Part shown: positions 36,768 to 48,964 of the stretch, one piece after another | Position numbering within the stretch: position 1 is the stretch's first letter | Layout: each line of letters opens with the position of its first letter | Source: Rhytidiadelphus loreus | Lineage: Eukaryota > Streptophyta > Bryopsida > Hypnales > Hylocomiaceae | Assembly (NCBI GenBank): GCA_947034895.1 | Contig: OX344765.1 | Span: forward strand, 13,521,001-13,585,000 | Direction of reading: 5' to 3' | Length of the DNA stretch: 64,000 nucleotides | Program-made: the position numbers and the translations under genes | Notes under the pieces: generated by a model | Seen by the model: only the letters and a program-made list of their open reading frames with translations | What the model was told of the DNA's origin: nothing | Database searches by the model: none

Positions 36768-36994
36768 TCCATACTCGAAACACAAGCCGATGCCACAGGG
36801 ACTGAAAGCTTTGCTAGAGCTTCATTCATGTAACGAGGAGCTTGTTTGCAAAATTTCAGTTTCTTTGACACTGAAGGCACTAAGAATTGAAATTAGCAGT
36901 CCATACACATAAATGCACAGAATCGGATTTCTAACTAAATTGCGTGCGCCGTGCATGTGTTGTGCATTGGGGTTGCAGAGCACGATAGTACAGA

Positions 36995-39187
36995 ATGAAC
37001 CTCATTTGCTTTCTCCTGTTTGTGTTTCTTCGCTCAGTTGCCAGTACTCAAGACACGCCACTCGACTTCCATTCCTTCTCCACAGAAGATGAGAACTTCA
37101 TAACTCTCGGAGATGCTGCACACAATGGCGCCAATCGTACTTACATTATCAACGGGCGCGCCACGCAGTCGCGAGGGACTTGTGGAGCGCTGGTGTATGG
37201 GAAGAAGGTAGGCATTCGGGATGTCGCAACTGGGAGAGTTGCTTCGTTCAGCACGTCTTTCTCATTCACATTCGACACTCTGGGCTTACCTGGGGATAAC
37301 AGCAGATCTCCCGGGGACAAGGAGGAGAACTCACTGGGCTTCGTTTTCATCAGGGACACGATGCTTCCTAAGCTGCAAGGCATTGCATCCCAAATAGGAA
37401 GCTCTGGTGCATGCAAGAGTCCTACCCATCCAAGTGATCCAAACCATAGATACTCTCGTCCAGGCTGCGTTATTGCTTTTAGCATGGGGAAGTACAGCCC
37501 CGATTCCGAAGACCCCAGCAACTGCTACATCAGGGTCGCAAAAATCCTTGACTACGAGTATGACATCGGAGCATACACGCACAACCTCTGTGGCAACGAC
37601 ACCTACTGCTCGTATTTCTCCGACGGGAAAATCTTCACTGCTTGGATTGATTTCAATAGCTCATCTGGGACACTCGAAGTGCGGCTTGCGAATGGGTCCA
37701 ACCCCAGCGTGAAGAAACCCCTGCAACCTCTGCTGCGCATTCCCAACTACACATTGGCCGAGCTGTTTGGAGACTATGTTTACCTCTCGTTTTGGGGAAG
37801 CTCTGACGTGCAACGCGTCGAATCGCATCAGCTCCTGTCCTGGAGATTCTTCAGTAGTGAGATTTCAAAAGTCCCTTCCTCCCAAACCCCAAATTGTGTT
37901 TGGAAAGTCAGAACGTGGGCTGGCATCAGCACAGGAGTTCTGGGAATGGTTGTGGCAGTCGCCGTCGTGATTCTCTGGTCCATCTCTCGACTTGGGAGCC
38001 CATCCAGAAGTTACCGCGATACACCACTGGGCCGTAGCGCTCGTCCATATGTGTTCTCGTACGCAGAGCTCCGGAAAGCCACTCACAACTTTGATGAAAG
38101 AAATTTGCTCGGCGAAGGCGGATCGGGATCTGTCTACAAAGGATCCTTTGAAACTCCGAGTGGAACCCATTTTGTTGCCGTGAAACAGATCAATTTCTCG
38201 AAGTCCAAACAGGCGGAGTCTCTCTTTCATGCCGAAGTGGCCAGCCTCGGCCAAATTCGGCACCGGAATGTGGTGCAGTTGCAGGGCTGGTGCCAAGAGA
38301 AAGGTCGCCTGCTCTTGGTTTACGACTTCATGCCCAACGGAGACCTCAACGAATGGCTTCACCCAAGTGGCAGACAAGAATTGGGTATCTCTTTGAAAAT
38401 GCGGCACTCCATTCTTGAGGGGGTGGGTGCAGCTCTGGAATACTTGCACGAGGATTGCTCCAATTGTGTTTTGCACCGAGACGTCAAGTCTAGCAATGTG
38501 TTGTTGGATGCAAATTTCAAAGCCCATTTGGGAGACTTTGGCCTTGCCCGCTTGATGGATCACCACAAGTTGGACAAAACCACTCTGGCAGCGGGGACTC
38601 TTGGCTACATGGCTCCTGAGTTGCCATACACAGGCAAAGCAACCAAAGAATCAGATGTATATAGCTTGGGGATTTTGGTACTTGAAGTTGTGTGTGGAAG
38701 GCGTCCCTTGGATATGCGAGCATCTGAACCGGAGGATCTTGTGTTGTTGCACACAGTTTGGCGAGCTCATGAAGGTGGGTCACTTCTCAATGTGGTAGAT
38801 CCAAGGCTACTTCAAACTCTTAAACCTTTAAGGTTCGCACCTCATCAAGAGGATGAGGTCACAAATGCAACAAGACTTCTTCCATTAGTACCTTTAAACT
38901 CTAGCATAGGTAGTAGCAACAGTGTGTTAGGGACCGCAAAGATTATGGATGTAGATGTTGAAGTCTATGCAACTATGGTTGTAGATCTTCTTCGTTTGGG
39001 CCTCTTGTGTTGTCATCCCAATCCGAAAGCCCGACCATCCATAGGAAAAGTGAATGAAATATTGCATCAAATTGGCAACATGGAGAATCTAAATACTGTC
39101 TCTAACATAGCAATGCCCTTCCTACCAACCACCAAGCCTTTGGGACTCTACCATTCATTGGAATTCTCACAAACTTCTCTGTTGTAA
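36995..39187 (+). CDS. L-type lectin receptor-like kinase (intronless)
   Basis: This 730-aa transmembrane kinase is encoded by one uninterrupted exon, as is common for the L-type LecRK family. Residues 1-18 form a signal peptide (ICFLLFVFLRSVAS). About 24-290 form a legume-lectin-like ectodomain with several N-x-S/T sites and the strand motif ASFSTSFSFTFDT. A membrane helix lies at about 309-331. The kinase domain starts near 352 (FSYAELRKATHNFDERNLLG), with glycine loop GEGGSGSVYKG at about 372, VAVK lysine at about 395, HRDVKSSNVLLD at about 494, DFG at about 513 and GTLGYMAPE at about 535. All catalytic residues are present, and the HRD arginine indicates an RD kinase. It is expected at the plasma membrane, sensing wall or extracellular ligands; the ligand cannot be read from sequence. 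The ATG is preceded by no closer in-frame start and places the signal peptide at the N terminus. Confidence 0.95.
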   Translation: MNLICFLLFVFLRSVASTQDTPLDFHSFSTEDENFITLGDAAHNGANRTYIINGRATQSRGTCGALVYGKKVGIRDVATGRVASFSTSFSFTFDTLGLPGDNSRSPGDKEENSLGFVFIRDTMLPKLQGIASQIGSSGACKSPTHPSDPNHRYSRPGCVIAFSMGKYSPDSEDPSNCYIRVAKILDYEYDIGAYTHNLCGNDTYCSYFSDGKIFTAWIDFNSSSGTLEVRLANGSNPSVKKPLQPLLRIPNYTLAELFGDYVYLSFWGSSDVQRVESHQLLSWRFFSSEISKVPSSQTPNCVWKVRTWAGISTGVLGMVVAVAVVILWSISRLGSPSRSYRDTPLGRSARPYVFSYAELRKATHNFDERNLLGEGGSGSVYKGSFETPSGTHFVAVKQINFSKSKQAESLFHAEVASLGQIRHRNVVQLQGWCQEKGRLLLVYDFMPNGDLNEWLHPSGRQELGISLKMRHSILEGVGAALEYLHEDCSNCVLHRDVKSSNVLLDANFKAHLGDFGLARLMDHHKLDKTTLAAGTLGYMAPELPYTGKATKESDVYSLGILVLEVVCGRRPLDMRASEPEDLVLLHTVWRAHEGGSLLNVVDPRLLQTLKPLRFAPHQEDEVTNATRLLPLVPLNSSIGSSNSVLGTAKIMDVDVEVYATMVVDLLRLGLLCCHPNPKARPSIGKVNEILHQIGNMENLNTVSNIAMPFLPTTKPLGLYHSLEFSQTSLL

Positions 39188-39404
39188 GTTTGAACTCCAA
39201 TAATCTTTTGATCTCAAAAGCTCGTATCAAGTTGCTTGTGGATAATTTTTCCTTTGGAAATTTTGATAAAGATGGTTAAATTTTATTATATTGTTTGGCA
39301 TGGGCACAATTGAGACTGCTATTGATTAGGCCCTAGGTTATCATAAGTATGGTTTGAAACAAAGAGATTTGTAAATCCATCAAGTGTATTTGTTGAATGA
39401 AGTC

Positions 39405-40338
39405 TTAACCCCTACTGGTCAAAACTATGTTTTTTGGCAACATAGTGATTTTGGGTAGCTCAATACAAATGGAATTTTTCTTTCTTTTCTTTGAAACTTT
39501 CATATTAGATGTGCCTAAGGAATATCTTTAAGGCCCAAAAAATTTCATAAATTTTGACTACATGGTTAAAAAGTTATTGCATAATATGTAATTTTCATTG
39601 GGCAGCGGGCAGCCCAAAAATTTCCTAAAAAATCACTTTTCTCAAAAATAAAAATTTGAAATTAGTTTTCTAGATTCATACATAAATGGAAAGCTTTGAA
39701 TCATTCCATTTTGATTTACAACATGAAAGTTATGAGGTGTTCTAGTTTGCGGGTAGTTATGAATTTCTTATTCAAAAATAAACTTTGGAGTCCTTTATTT
39801 AACTCAATTTTTTATATTTTTTGAAAAAAACAAAAACATATGATGTAGATTGTTTATTACTACATTAGAACTCTTGGGATTGGAATTTTTCAATTTTATA
39901 ATTAAATTCTTAACAATTTAGTGTTTTGAATCACTTTGTACTTCATTTTACTTACTATTTTTGTTCCTAAATGTTGTACAATTCCAAATGATCTAAAAAA
40001 TTTCAAGCATGTAGACAACTTGACTTGAGGAATGAATCCAAAGAGTAAACAGGACATTTTGGACATTTTTTCATACAAATGTGACCTTGTGAATTGCAGT
40101 TGCCCGTATTTTCACAGGGCAAAAAAAACAATTTTTGTCACTTCAAACGTTAATATCTTGCAATCTACACGGTGGAAAATTTTAAAAAATTTCCACATCT
40201 TTTCAAACTATTTTACTACAAGATCTTACGGTTTTATGTGTCTAAAAATGTTTTTCATATAAAATTTGGTGCTTGTATTAGAAATGGCAGTTTTGGAGCG
40301 TTTTGGTGAAAACATAGTCTCTGACCTTTAGGATTTAA
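39405..40338 (+). repeat. TTAACCCC element D, 934 bp
   Basis: It starts TTAACCCCTACTGGTC and ends GACCTTTAGGATTTAA, with the right terminus partly decayed. It aligns along its length with element A; both hold GATTTTGGG and AACATAGTCTCTGA. It lies about 220 bp after the receptor kinase stop, so it may be in that gene's 3' region. Confidence 0.75.
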
Positions 40339-41911
40339 TAGTGGCTTAGGAGAGGATTCAATTACAAGTGGCATACTCATTGTTGTAGGCCTAAATGTTA
40401 AAGTGCCAACATGAAATGTAATTTGATTTCTACAACTTGTGAGTTTGAACATGATTAGCAGTCATATAGAACTTGTTTTTATCTTCTACTATTGAAAGTG
40501 AGTCAATGAGCACAAATTTCCTTGTGTGAAGATCCTCCTATACTTGATAAATTTTTTATTTTTATTAGGAAAGTAGATGAAGATGAAAGATAAGTCTAGA
40601 GAGAGACTCTCAACTTATGACCCATTCAAACCTTTAATGCCATGAGTTTGGCATGTCGATCTCTTCAATATTTCATCATGTGGCAAACTCAAATGTAATT
40701 TCCAATTCTAGACCTTTTCATGTGGCACCTACTACTATATCGGGTGTTTAGGGTCTACATTCTCTATCAAATAATTCATTGAAGTTGACAAATGCGATAT
40801 AGAAGAATGATGCTTGAAACTAGAAAGATTACCTTTTTTTGCTTTCATTGCAAATATAAATAGATTATCCCATGAATTCCAATATTGGTTTTATAAATAT
40901 TTTTTTCCAACCTTAGACACTTGGTATGGTAATAGAGCATCCAAATTATTATTGCAATGTTTGTGGTAAATGCTACAATTGATTGGGCATCTCTATGATT
41001 ACCTTCATGATCATGGTGATATAAAATCATTGCTTGTAAAGGTGAACCATCTAAGAATCCTAGATATGCAACTCATGTATTATATGGCCCTCATTGTAAT
41101 CACTTGTAATTAATTTTAGTCAAATCTCAAAGAATATAATTTGTTTTAATATAGATAACTCTTATAGCCTTTTCAACAAGGAATCCAAAAATGTAATTAT
41201 ATACATGAAATGATTATTTTTTAGGACAATAACAGCATTAAAAATCTAATTATATGTATATCTTTAATACATGTATCATAGGTTGAGTTGCCCAACTTTA
41301 GGGGCTTTCTAATAAAAATTTAATTTTAATTGGAGGGAACTTCTTGTAGGGAATTTTTAAAACTATACATAGGTGTTTCAATTCTTCATATATGTTGTGA
41401 GTTTTTTTCTAATATGTATGCAATCCAACATTTTCTACATTTGATTTTTTAAATGTGGTCTTCATCTAAATTTTTTGTCTTTTTAATTTGATATAATTTT
41501 TACAAAAGCCGTCTTCTAAGCCGTTTCAATGTTGATGCCCTCCTGAGTACAATACAAAAGTTGCATACTTGGGTTAAGATTCAATCCTACAAAGGTGAAG
41601 TTCCTGAGAATCATGGGACAACAAGATTAGAATGGAAGTTGTAGTAAGAAAGATTCAAAAATTCTTCTCCAACATTATTTGGTTCAATTCATACACTATT
41701 TTTTGTCCAGGTATACAAAACTATGGATTTTCTTATTGTTTGAAGTTGGTGAGACTTTAATACCACAATTGAATTGGAAAATGAAATGTTGTTCTATCCA
41801 GAAAATATGCCCGTTTGTGAATGAAATGGTGTTTTTGATTGGTAAAGCAAAGATTGTTTTTTTCCTTAGTAAAAACCTACATTAAAAGGGATTTGGCCTC
41901 AAGAGTGCCCC

Positions 41912-42871
41912 TTAACCCCTCAAGGCCCAAGGCCTTTTTGGATTTAAAAACATCATAGCTTTTGAAGTTCTATAAATCTAAATGTCACTAAGTCATACAG
42001 ATCTTAACCGTACAATCTTGTAGTGCACATGTTGAAGATGTCATGGATCAAATTTTAAGTCATTTGACCGTGTAGATTGAAAGATTATAATGTTTTAGTG
42101 TTGAAAAAGGATGCTGAAATTTTTCTAAAAACACATTTGGAGGTGAAATTTGAATTCTAAACCTTCTCAAATGGAAAAACTTTAAACTACAAAGTGCTTG
42201 AAATCAGCATACAAATACATTGGTGAAAGAAAATATCATTCAATTGACTCATTGTGTCTACAAAATGGCTTTGAAATGTCAAGAAAAGTTGCCAAAAATT
42301 ACACCCAAGGCTGAACTTCCTTCTACTAAAATGCCTCTTAGTCACTCATTATTTTCTTGGATTGATATGAAATTTTATTGACACAAACTAGACCAGTATG
42401 TGCAACTTTCCCAAAAAGAATTATTGAAAACGGCCATTGTATGAAGAAGAAATAGGCCGCCAAAGTTCACTATAATGAAAAACTATTAGGGTTTTGAACT
42501 TTGAATTGCTCCAAAACATTCAAAACAACCTAGATTGATATGAAAATTTTACCACAAGAACTAGACTTCAAGGGGAACATAATCCAACAAATTTTATTGA
42601 AAAAAAACACTGTATGAAGGAGATACAAGCCCCCAAAGTTGCAGCCATCATTTGTGAACTCAAATTATACTTGTGAACTTTGATTGGATTTCAAGAAACT
42701 AATACAACTTGAATTGATCTGAAAATTTTACCACATAAACTAGAAAAGTATGAACAACTTCTCCAACAAGTTTTATTGAATTTGGACATTAGATGCAAAA
42801 GTTACATTACTTTGAATTGGACTCAAATTATCTGAGGCTGCTTTTGAGCCCCTTGGGCGTTGAGGGGTTAA
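41912..42871 (-). repeat. TTAACCCC element E, 960 bp, reverse orientation
   Basis: The ends are TTAACCCCTCAAGGCCCAAG and CTTGGGCGTTGAGGGGTTAA. A segment near the left end (ATCTTGTAGTGCAC, then CCGTGTAGATTGAAAGATT) is the reverse complement of the right-hand part of element D. So this copy lies in the opposite orientation. Confidence 0.75.
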
Positions 42872-43317
42872 AGAGTTTGAATTGGTACCTCGGTTTTCAT
42901 TTAAATTTGTACCTTGCAAATAAAAAACATGAAATTTTTCCTATTTCCACCCATTGGTTGTGCCTTCAGTCAAAGCAATGGTATTGATTGGCAATGCTGG
43001 TTGATAGAGGAGCAAGGACATTGGAAGTGGGGGAGGGTATTAAAGTCCCGGGGGGTGCACCACAAAGGAAGTTCATGGGTGAGGAGCGACCAAACCCTAA
43101 AAACCCATTTTTACTTTTCCTGATTACTTTCTAATAAACTATAATTTCAACCTACAATTTTGAGCTTTGTTTAATAACCTCTCTAGGTTTCTATTGCCAA
43201 AAATTTCAATCCTAAATAACATGTGATATATTGTCTAGAAAGGATTGAAAAATGAACTAAAATAGCATGTTTTTCAACTAAAATATTTATAGAGATCACA
43301 TGAAGATGACTATTGTA

Positions 43318-43543
43318 ATGGTCAATTTTGTTAAAATGGTGGTATTCCGCATGCCATTTTGATGGAATATCTTCTACAAAAGAGAATAAGTGTACCACGA
43401 TAGGGTCATACATGTGCCAATTTTATGCCTAGCACATTCAAATCACTCCTAGTTCACGCATTTCCACTCCCCTTGAACAATCTTTCTATTGTTTTCATTC
43501 TTTCAGTGGTTTTAATTTGTGCCATTTTAACAAAATTGACCAT
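43318..43543 (+). repeat. ATGGTCAATTTTGTTAAAAT MITE, copy 1 (nested)
   Basis: It begins ATGGTCAATTTTGTTAAAAT and ends ATTTTAACAAAATTGACCAT, giving perfect 20-bp inverted ends. It is closely similar to 61208-61453 in the same orientation. Flanks suggest a TTGTA-type short duplication, imperfect. It interrupts the larger element at 43049-44842. Confidence 0.85.
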
Positions 43544-43640
43544 TGTATCAATATTTAGCCAAAATAAACTTTCAATAGAAAATTATCTTATAGAATTCTT
43601 TTTTCATTTTTCAAATTTTTTTTCTTATATAATATAGGGG

Positions 43641-44614
43641 TGTTGTTGAAGAAGGATAATAACCTATTCGGAAACTACCCTATTAGTATAATAAGTTCGT
43701 TCCAAGGGAGACGGTCAAGTAGGATTTTTCTATGCTAATAGGTTCAATAACCCAATTTGGAATTCTATAGCCAAAAACATCACTACAATGACATTGCACT
43801 CATAATACAAAATTCCAACTTGGCTCACAAATCAAACTTTCAAACTTAACAAATAAAATCAATCAATCAAGTGCACATACATATGCCCAAACACCATCAC
43901 ATATGAACATATATTTCGTATTAACTCAAATTTGGTGACAAATCACCATTATAGATTATAGTTTCATTTATAACATCACCATTTATCTCACTTTCTCACA
44001 GCTAACATTCAAATTACCACCCAAATATAAACTCTTCAACTTCCAGTCCTCCAACTAGGACATACACATTTTTCATCACTTCCTGGATCACCCTTGTGAT
44101 ACTGCAGGACTAACACTCTAACACAATCCAATCACCAACTTGGAAATCACACAAACACAAAACAAAAATACACAGCACACCTGGCTGGGACACGACTGAA
44201 TTCTTCAACAGACGGTAAGGAAAATGAAAGCAAAACTCGCCCAAATAGGCTCCCACTAACGGTTACCACATTGAGAGAGATGACTAACTACCAAATAACT
44301 ACCAAATTGGGACTTGAATTTCAACCACCTCCCCACATTCAACATCCCATTTTACAAGACATGAAAAAATGCCAAATCAAACTAACAACTAATCTACTTA
44401 CCCCTTTACCCACTCACACATTCCCATTTGGAAATTAAATTGGCCATAGCCCCTCTTTAACTGAACAAACCTACCAAAAGACTACAACTTAGATCAAATA
44501 GTTTGACAAAATAACCAAATTAGACATCCAATTAACCAAAAACTTGTCAAGAACAAACCAAACACACATAAAATCACACAACAATTAACAAATCCTAAAG
44601 CCTAGTTGTATATC
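43641..44614. mobile_element. Unclassified roughly 970-bp insertion
   Basis: The host element reads TATAATATAGGGG then TGTGAAAGTT at 48-49 kb (on the other strand). Here those two blocks are separated by this segment, with TATAGG present on both sides as a likely target duplication. It begins TGTTGTTGAAG. It has no long open frame and no clear inverted ends, so a solo LTR or a short retroelement derivative is possible but not shown. Confidence 0.5.
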
Positions 44615-44842
44615 TATAGGTGTGAAAGTTATTTTTAGCTTTACAGTGTATCATTTTTCTTTAAAAATTTGTAACTAATTATTAATAACATAAAAAATTA
44701 CCAATAATTTAGGACATAAACTTCCAAAGTAGAAAATCTATTCATATGTTTTTTTTGAAAAAAAATAAAATATTAGGATATAATATAGGGGGGTCAAAAT
44801 TTGATCGCTACTCACCCATGAACTTCTTTGTAGTGCACCCTC

Positions 44843-46904
44843 TGAGATTAAAGTATGCAATCGTACTACTAGAAAGGACCTTGGCATGTTGAATAAAATA
44901 ATGAACAAATCATTGCAAACATACTCTCACCACAAAGATGAGACTTTTTTAGAGCAAAGAATTTTCATGTGTTTCTATCAAAATCAGAGCTAATGGTAAC
45001 TAAGCTTCAAGGTTACCATTATCTTATAGAGCCCAAATACTACCTCCTAATTTGATTTTGTCTCCATTCAACATGCTTGGTTAATGCTAAGATGGAGTTC
45101 AATGTTGGTAGGGATTGGCCGATTTTGCACTTGAGGCACGAAGTCTAGATTGCCATGGGCACATGCTCCAACGGAATTTGCATTCATTGTCATTGAAGCA
45201 AATGGGAATGATAAAAAGATCAACCAACGTTCTGAGAAGCATATAATTGTTTTTGATGTCCTTTCCCCCAAGCTATTGAAGATTATTTAGAAGACTTGCC
45301 CATTTTGTATGAGAATCTCTAGATATGGGACTATGAATATTGCCACGGCAATTTTGAATTGCATTGCATTTTTCAGTAGCCAGTGGTAGCCTACAATAAC
45401 TTGAGTTAGTACACTTTATTACAATTTCTACAGTCTTGACAATTTTTGGAATTATGTAGAAATTTATAAACTTGGTTGTTACTTGATAACAAATATATTG
45501 TTGATTGCTTTTAAGGAAATTTTGTTTCACCTGAATTGTTGTTGATCAGGGACATGTTAGGAATCAATCAGCATGATACTGAATTGGTTTAAAAGATAGG
45601 AGAAGATTTACTGTTTTTGATTTCTATGATGACTAGATAATCTATCTAATTTGGAGTAGGTTTCAAGTTTATGGATGTTTGACGATAGTATTGTCTATCT
45701 AGTAATGAACCAAAGAACCCAATTGTAAGTGACAAAAAAACAAAAGAGGTGTGATTTAGTACCTAGGTAGCTAGAAGCTGAAGTATTGTCACAAAGTGGG
45801 TTTTTTAAAAACAACTTGTTGATCTTGTACTGGTTCACTAAGCTTAACATCTGTGCAATCCAAGAAACTTTCAAATTAGTATGTACTATATATATGACAA
45901 TTTTTGTTTCAAGCACATGAATTACAAGCATGGTAAATGCATGCTACAAGCATTCAAGGAGTAAATCCCCTATAGGCTTGTCATTTATCCCAAAACTATG
46001 TCGATTTTTGGCCACAAATAACAAATTGCCAAAAACATTTACTACTCCAAGTTATGATTGAAATGAAAAAGGTTGTTTTAGAGTGATGTCTTGTACTTAA
46101 ATGTGACAGTATGAAACTTGTGATATTAGAGAGGGAGTTATTAAAGAGGTGTCTTGTTTCAACAAAATTTCCTAAATTGAGAGAGTAGATGAGCGCGAAT
46201 GGTGATATGTAGACTAAGATTTAGTTAGGGCATGAGAATAGTATAATATTAGGCTCTTACTACAACCTTCTTCTTCAAATAGTCACTACAAGAAGCTCTA
46301 AAATAGATAGTAAGTAGTTCTGAAATGGATTGTCAATAATGTGAGGGCTAGTGTAATAAGATTTACAAGTTAGATATTGGTTCATATTTAAACCCAAGAA
46401 ATAACCGATGGATGTATTGGTAGGAACATCTTATTAGTTTCTGTATCTAGATGATGTCCACTGTGTTTTGAATGTACAAATATAAGGACTTCTATAAAAA
46501 CTTTGATTTCTATTGAGCATTCTTTGTTTCCAAGAGGCACAATCACTTTAATTTGAAATTGACATTAGCATTTCATGGACTTCGTCTCTCTTCTACATGT
46601 GGAAATGCAAACATCTTCCTTTTTCTTCTTTCTTAATCTTTTTTTTCCACCTCTATGGCATCGGTAATAGTGACCCTATGATGCTTTATAAGTTTTGATT
46701 GATAAACATGCCTCACTACAATATGGATCTTACATATCTCATCTAGTTTGTCATTGATAAGTTTACAAGGGATATTGTGGACCTCATTCCAAAGCTACAT
46801 TTTTTGACAATGTAGATAAGATTTAATACAACTCTCAATATATGAAGGAGGAATGCCTACAACCTTTTGATCCATGAGCTTCTTGCTTTGTATAGTAAAA
46901 ATCA
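44843..46904. other. Gene-free AT-rich stretch
   Basis: No coding region, RNA gene or clear repeat border is recognised here. Open frames are short and lack domain signal. Confidence 0.45.
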
Positions 46905-47150
46905 TTAAAAGATGTTTGAGGCCAAAACAAGATTGTAAGTTCCCAAGCATTCCCGAATAGTGGGGATTGCTGGGAATTGTGCCACAACAACAATCTGATG
47001 TGTCCGCGACTGTGCCACGTCAACTAGTATTAATTAATTAATTAATCATTAAAAAAAACTTATTTTTTTAAAATTTTAAAATTTTGGCTATTCCCAAAGT
47101 AGGGAACATGCATGAAACGGTTCTCCTTTGCCCTAAAATATCTTGTAATG
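46905..47150. repeat. GAGGCC-type MITE (copy 3 of 4)
   Basis: The left arm contains GATGTTTGAGGCCAAAAC, the core is (ATTA)n plus A/T runs, and the right arm carries TAGGGAACATGCATGAAACGG, aligning with the right arms at 3131-3383 and 7566-7775. All three continue into a TAATGTATG-like flank. Borders are approximate. Confidence 0.45.
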
Positions 47151-48470
47151 TATGGCATGTAAGGTAGCAACACCTATAAATCTCCACTATACCCATAATC
47201 ACCACGTCTAAAATCTTGAAAAATCCTAGGAAGTAAATAGATGTGATTACAAAGATGTACTACAACTGAATATCAGATCTTAGTGTTGGTATTAGGCGCA
47301 TCTGTAGTGGGCTCTTTAAAAATTCACAACTTATACTCACAGTGTCTAAAAAGTACATTTGAAAGTGCATTGGAGTTCTTTTTCTCTTGCTAGTAGGGTC
47401 TAATAATTTGTTGCATGTCTATTAATAGACATCATGTCCAAAGTCCTTAAATTGACATTTATGGGTGCTGCTACCTTAGTGGTAAATGGTTACCACTAGG
47501 ACTGACATGTAAGGTAGATAGTATAAATGACTACAATCTATAAAGAGGTGTTTCTTTGTCTTTTGGGTCACGTGAACTTGAAAAGACCAACTCCATAAAT
47601 GGATTCTATTAAGGGATTAAGACCCCAAAAAATTGGATTGCTAATATGACATGCACATGAATAGATGAAATATAGGTAAGTGAAATAAATCCCTTGTGGA
47701 CCAAATTGGTTTTTGTACCATGAAGTACAACTAAAACAACAACATGAGTAACAACAACAATTTCCATTGACTTCTAGAACACATCTATATCTATGAACTT
47801 ACCATTGACCTCAAATATTATTTATTAATCAATCTTTGGAAAGAAAAACATCATAAATCCCTCATAAAACTAATTTTCAATGGACTATTTTTAATTTTTA
47901 TAACATATATTTGGGGTACATTTAAGATTCTATTTCTATAAACTTTTGTTTTCTTTTAAATTTGCATTCACAATAGTATTCAACCACCTTTTGTAGAGGT
48001 AAAAAGAATACTTCATGAGTTGAAACTATTTTAGAATTATTGACATATAACATGCGTGCCCGAACTTTGAGTTTTGAGTTACACATGACACATGTATGTG
48101 AAAAATCTTAGAGTATAACCTGTTCAAAGGTGACTCATTCAAGTCTCCCAAGTGAGAACTCAATTTTTATTTTAAAACTGTTTTCTTGAAACATTTCTTA
48201 TCTAATCAAGAGCATGAATTTGATCCTTCCTAGTCCAGTGCATATCAATTATTTTAAACCAATTTTTATAAAAAAATCCTTTCTAACACACTCTAGTTTC
48301 ATTCGTACTGCTTAACCTTTGAATGTTGACACGGACGCCAAACGCTCAATGAATGACAAAGAATCTTTGAGTGTAGGACAAAAGTGCAACTATTCATTCT
48401 TGGAATTGGGTGACTTCATTAGGAACTTCCTCGAGGGGGGTCATTTAGAGTGTCCATTAGAAACCACGTG
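47151..48470. other. Gene-free AT-rich stretch
   Basis: No gene is supported. The open frame at 48319-48516 runs into the terminal repeat of the next element and is not considered coding. Confidence 0.45.
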
Positions 48471-48964
48471 CAAACAAAACTTTGGACCCCCTATATACTT
48501 TTTGAATTTTAAATAAAACAAAATTAAAAAAATATAAATAGATTTTCCTATTTTGAAAGTTTATGTTCTGAATTATTGATATTTTTATTTGTTAATAATA
48601 ATTAGTTACAAATTTTTGAAGTAAAAAGATACACTATAGAACTGAAAAATAACTTTCACACCCCTATATTATATAAGAAAAAATTGTCTAAAAAATGAAC
48701 AAAAAAATTCTAAAAATAACTCATTATTGAAAGCTCATTTTGAGTTGAATATTGACTCAATGGTCATCTAAATGTGTCCTCTATAATTATTTGAGTTGAA
48801 AAACATGCCATTTTAGTTCATTTTCAACCTCTTCTAGAAATCGTTTCATATTTTATTTGAGTTGGAAATTTTGGCAATAGAAAGGTATAGTCATTATTAA
48901 AAAATGTTCAAAATTTTAGGTTGAAATTATAGTTTATTAGAAACCACTTGTTTGCACGTGGTTT
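48471..48964 (-). repeat. 494-bp element with AAACCACGTGCAAACAA ends
   Basis: The termini are AAACCACGTGCAAACAA and TTGTTTGCACGTGGTTT, except that the right copy reads CTTGTTTGCACGTGGTTT. The body is the reverse complement of the non-inserted parts of 43049-44842, for example AAAAACATGCCATTTTAGTT here. It represents the family before nested insertion, though its outer ends differ. Confidence 0.7.

Larger units (their letters stand above)
43049..44842. repeat. Composite element with two later insertions
   Basis: The outer inverted ends are GGGGGGTGCACCACAAAGGA and, in reverse, AGAGGGTGCACTACAAAGAA; both continue into AGTTCATGGGTGAG and then AGCGA. Sequence inside these ends matches the reverse complement of the element at 48471-48964. 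Removing a 226-bp MITE (43318-43543) and a roughly 970-bp segment (43641-44614) would restore the shorter arrangement seen there. Confidence 0.7.

Noticed and set aside
37865..38566. Long minus-strand frame inside the receptor kinase
   Set aside because: It is antisense to a clear kinase domain. GC-rich coding DNA often leaves an open opposite strand.
43093..43110. Telomere-like CCCTAAA runs
   Set aside because: Only a single imperfect occurrence (AAACCCTAAAAACCC), not an array.
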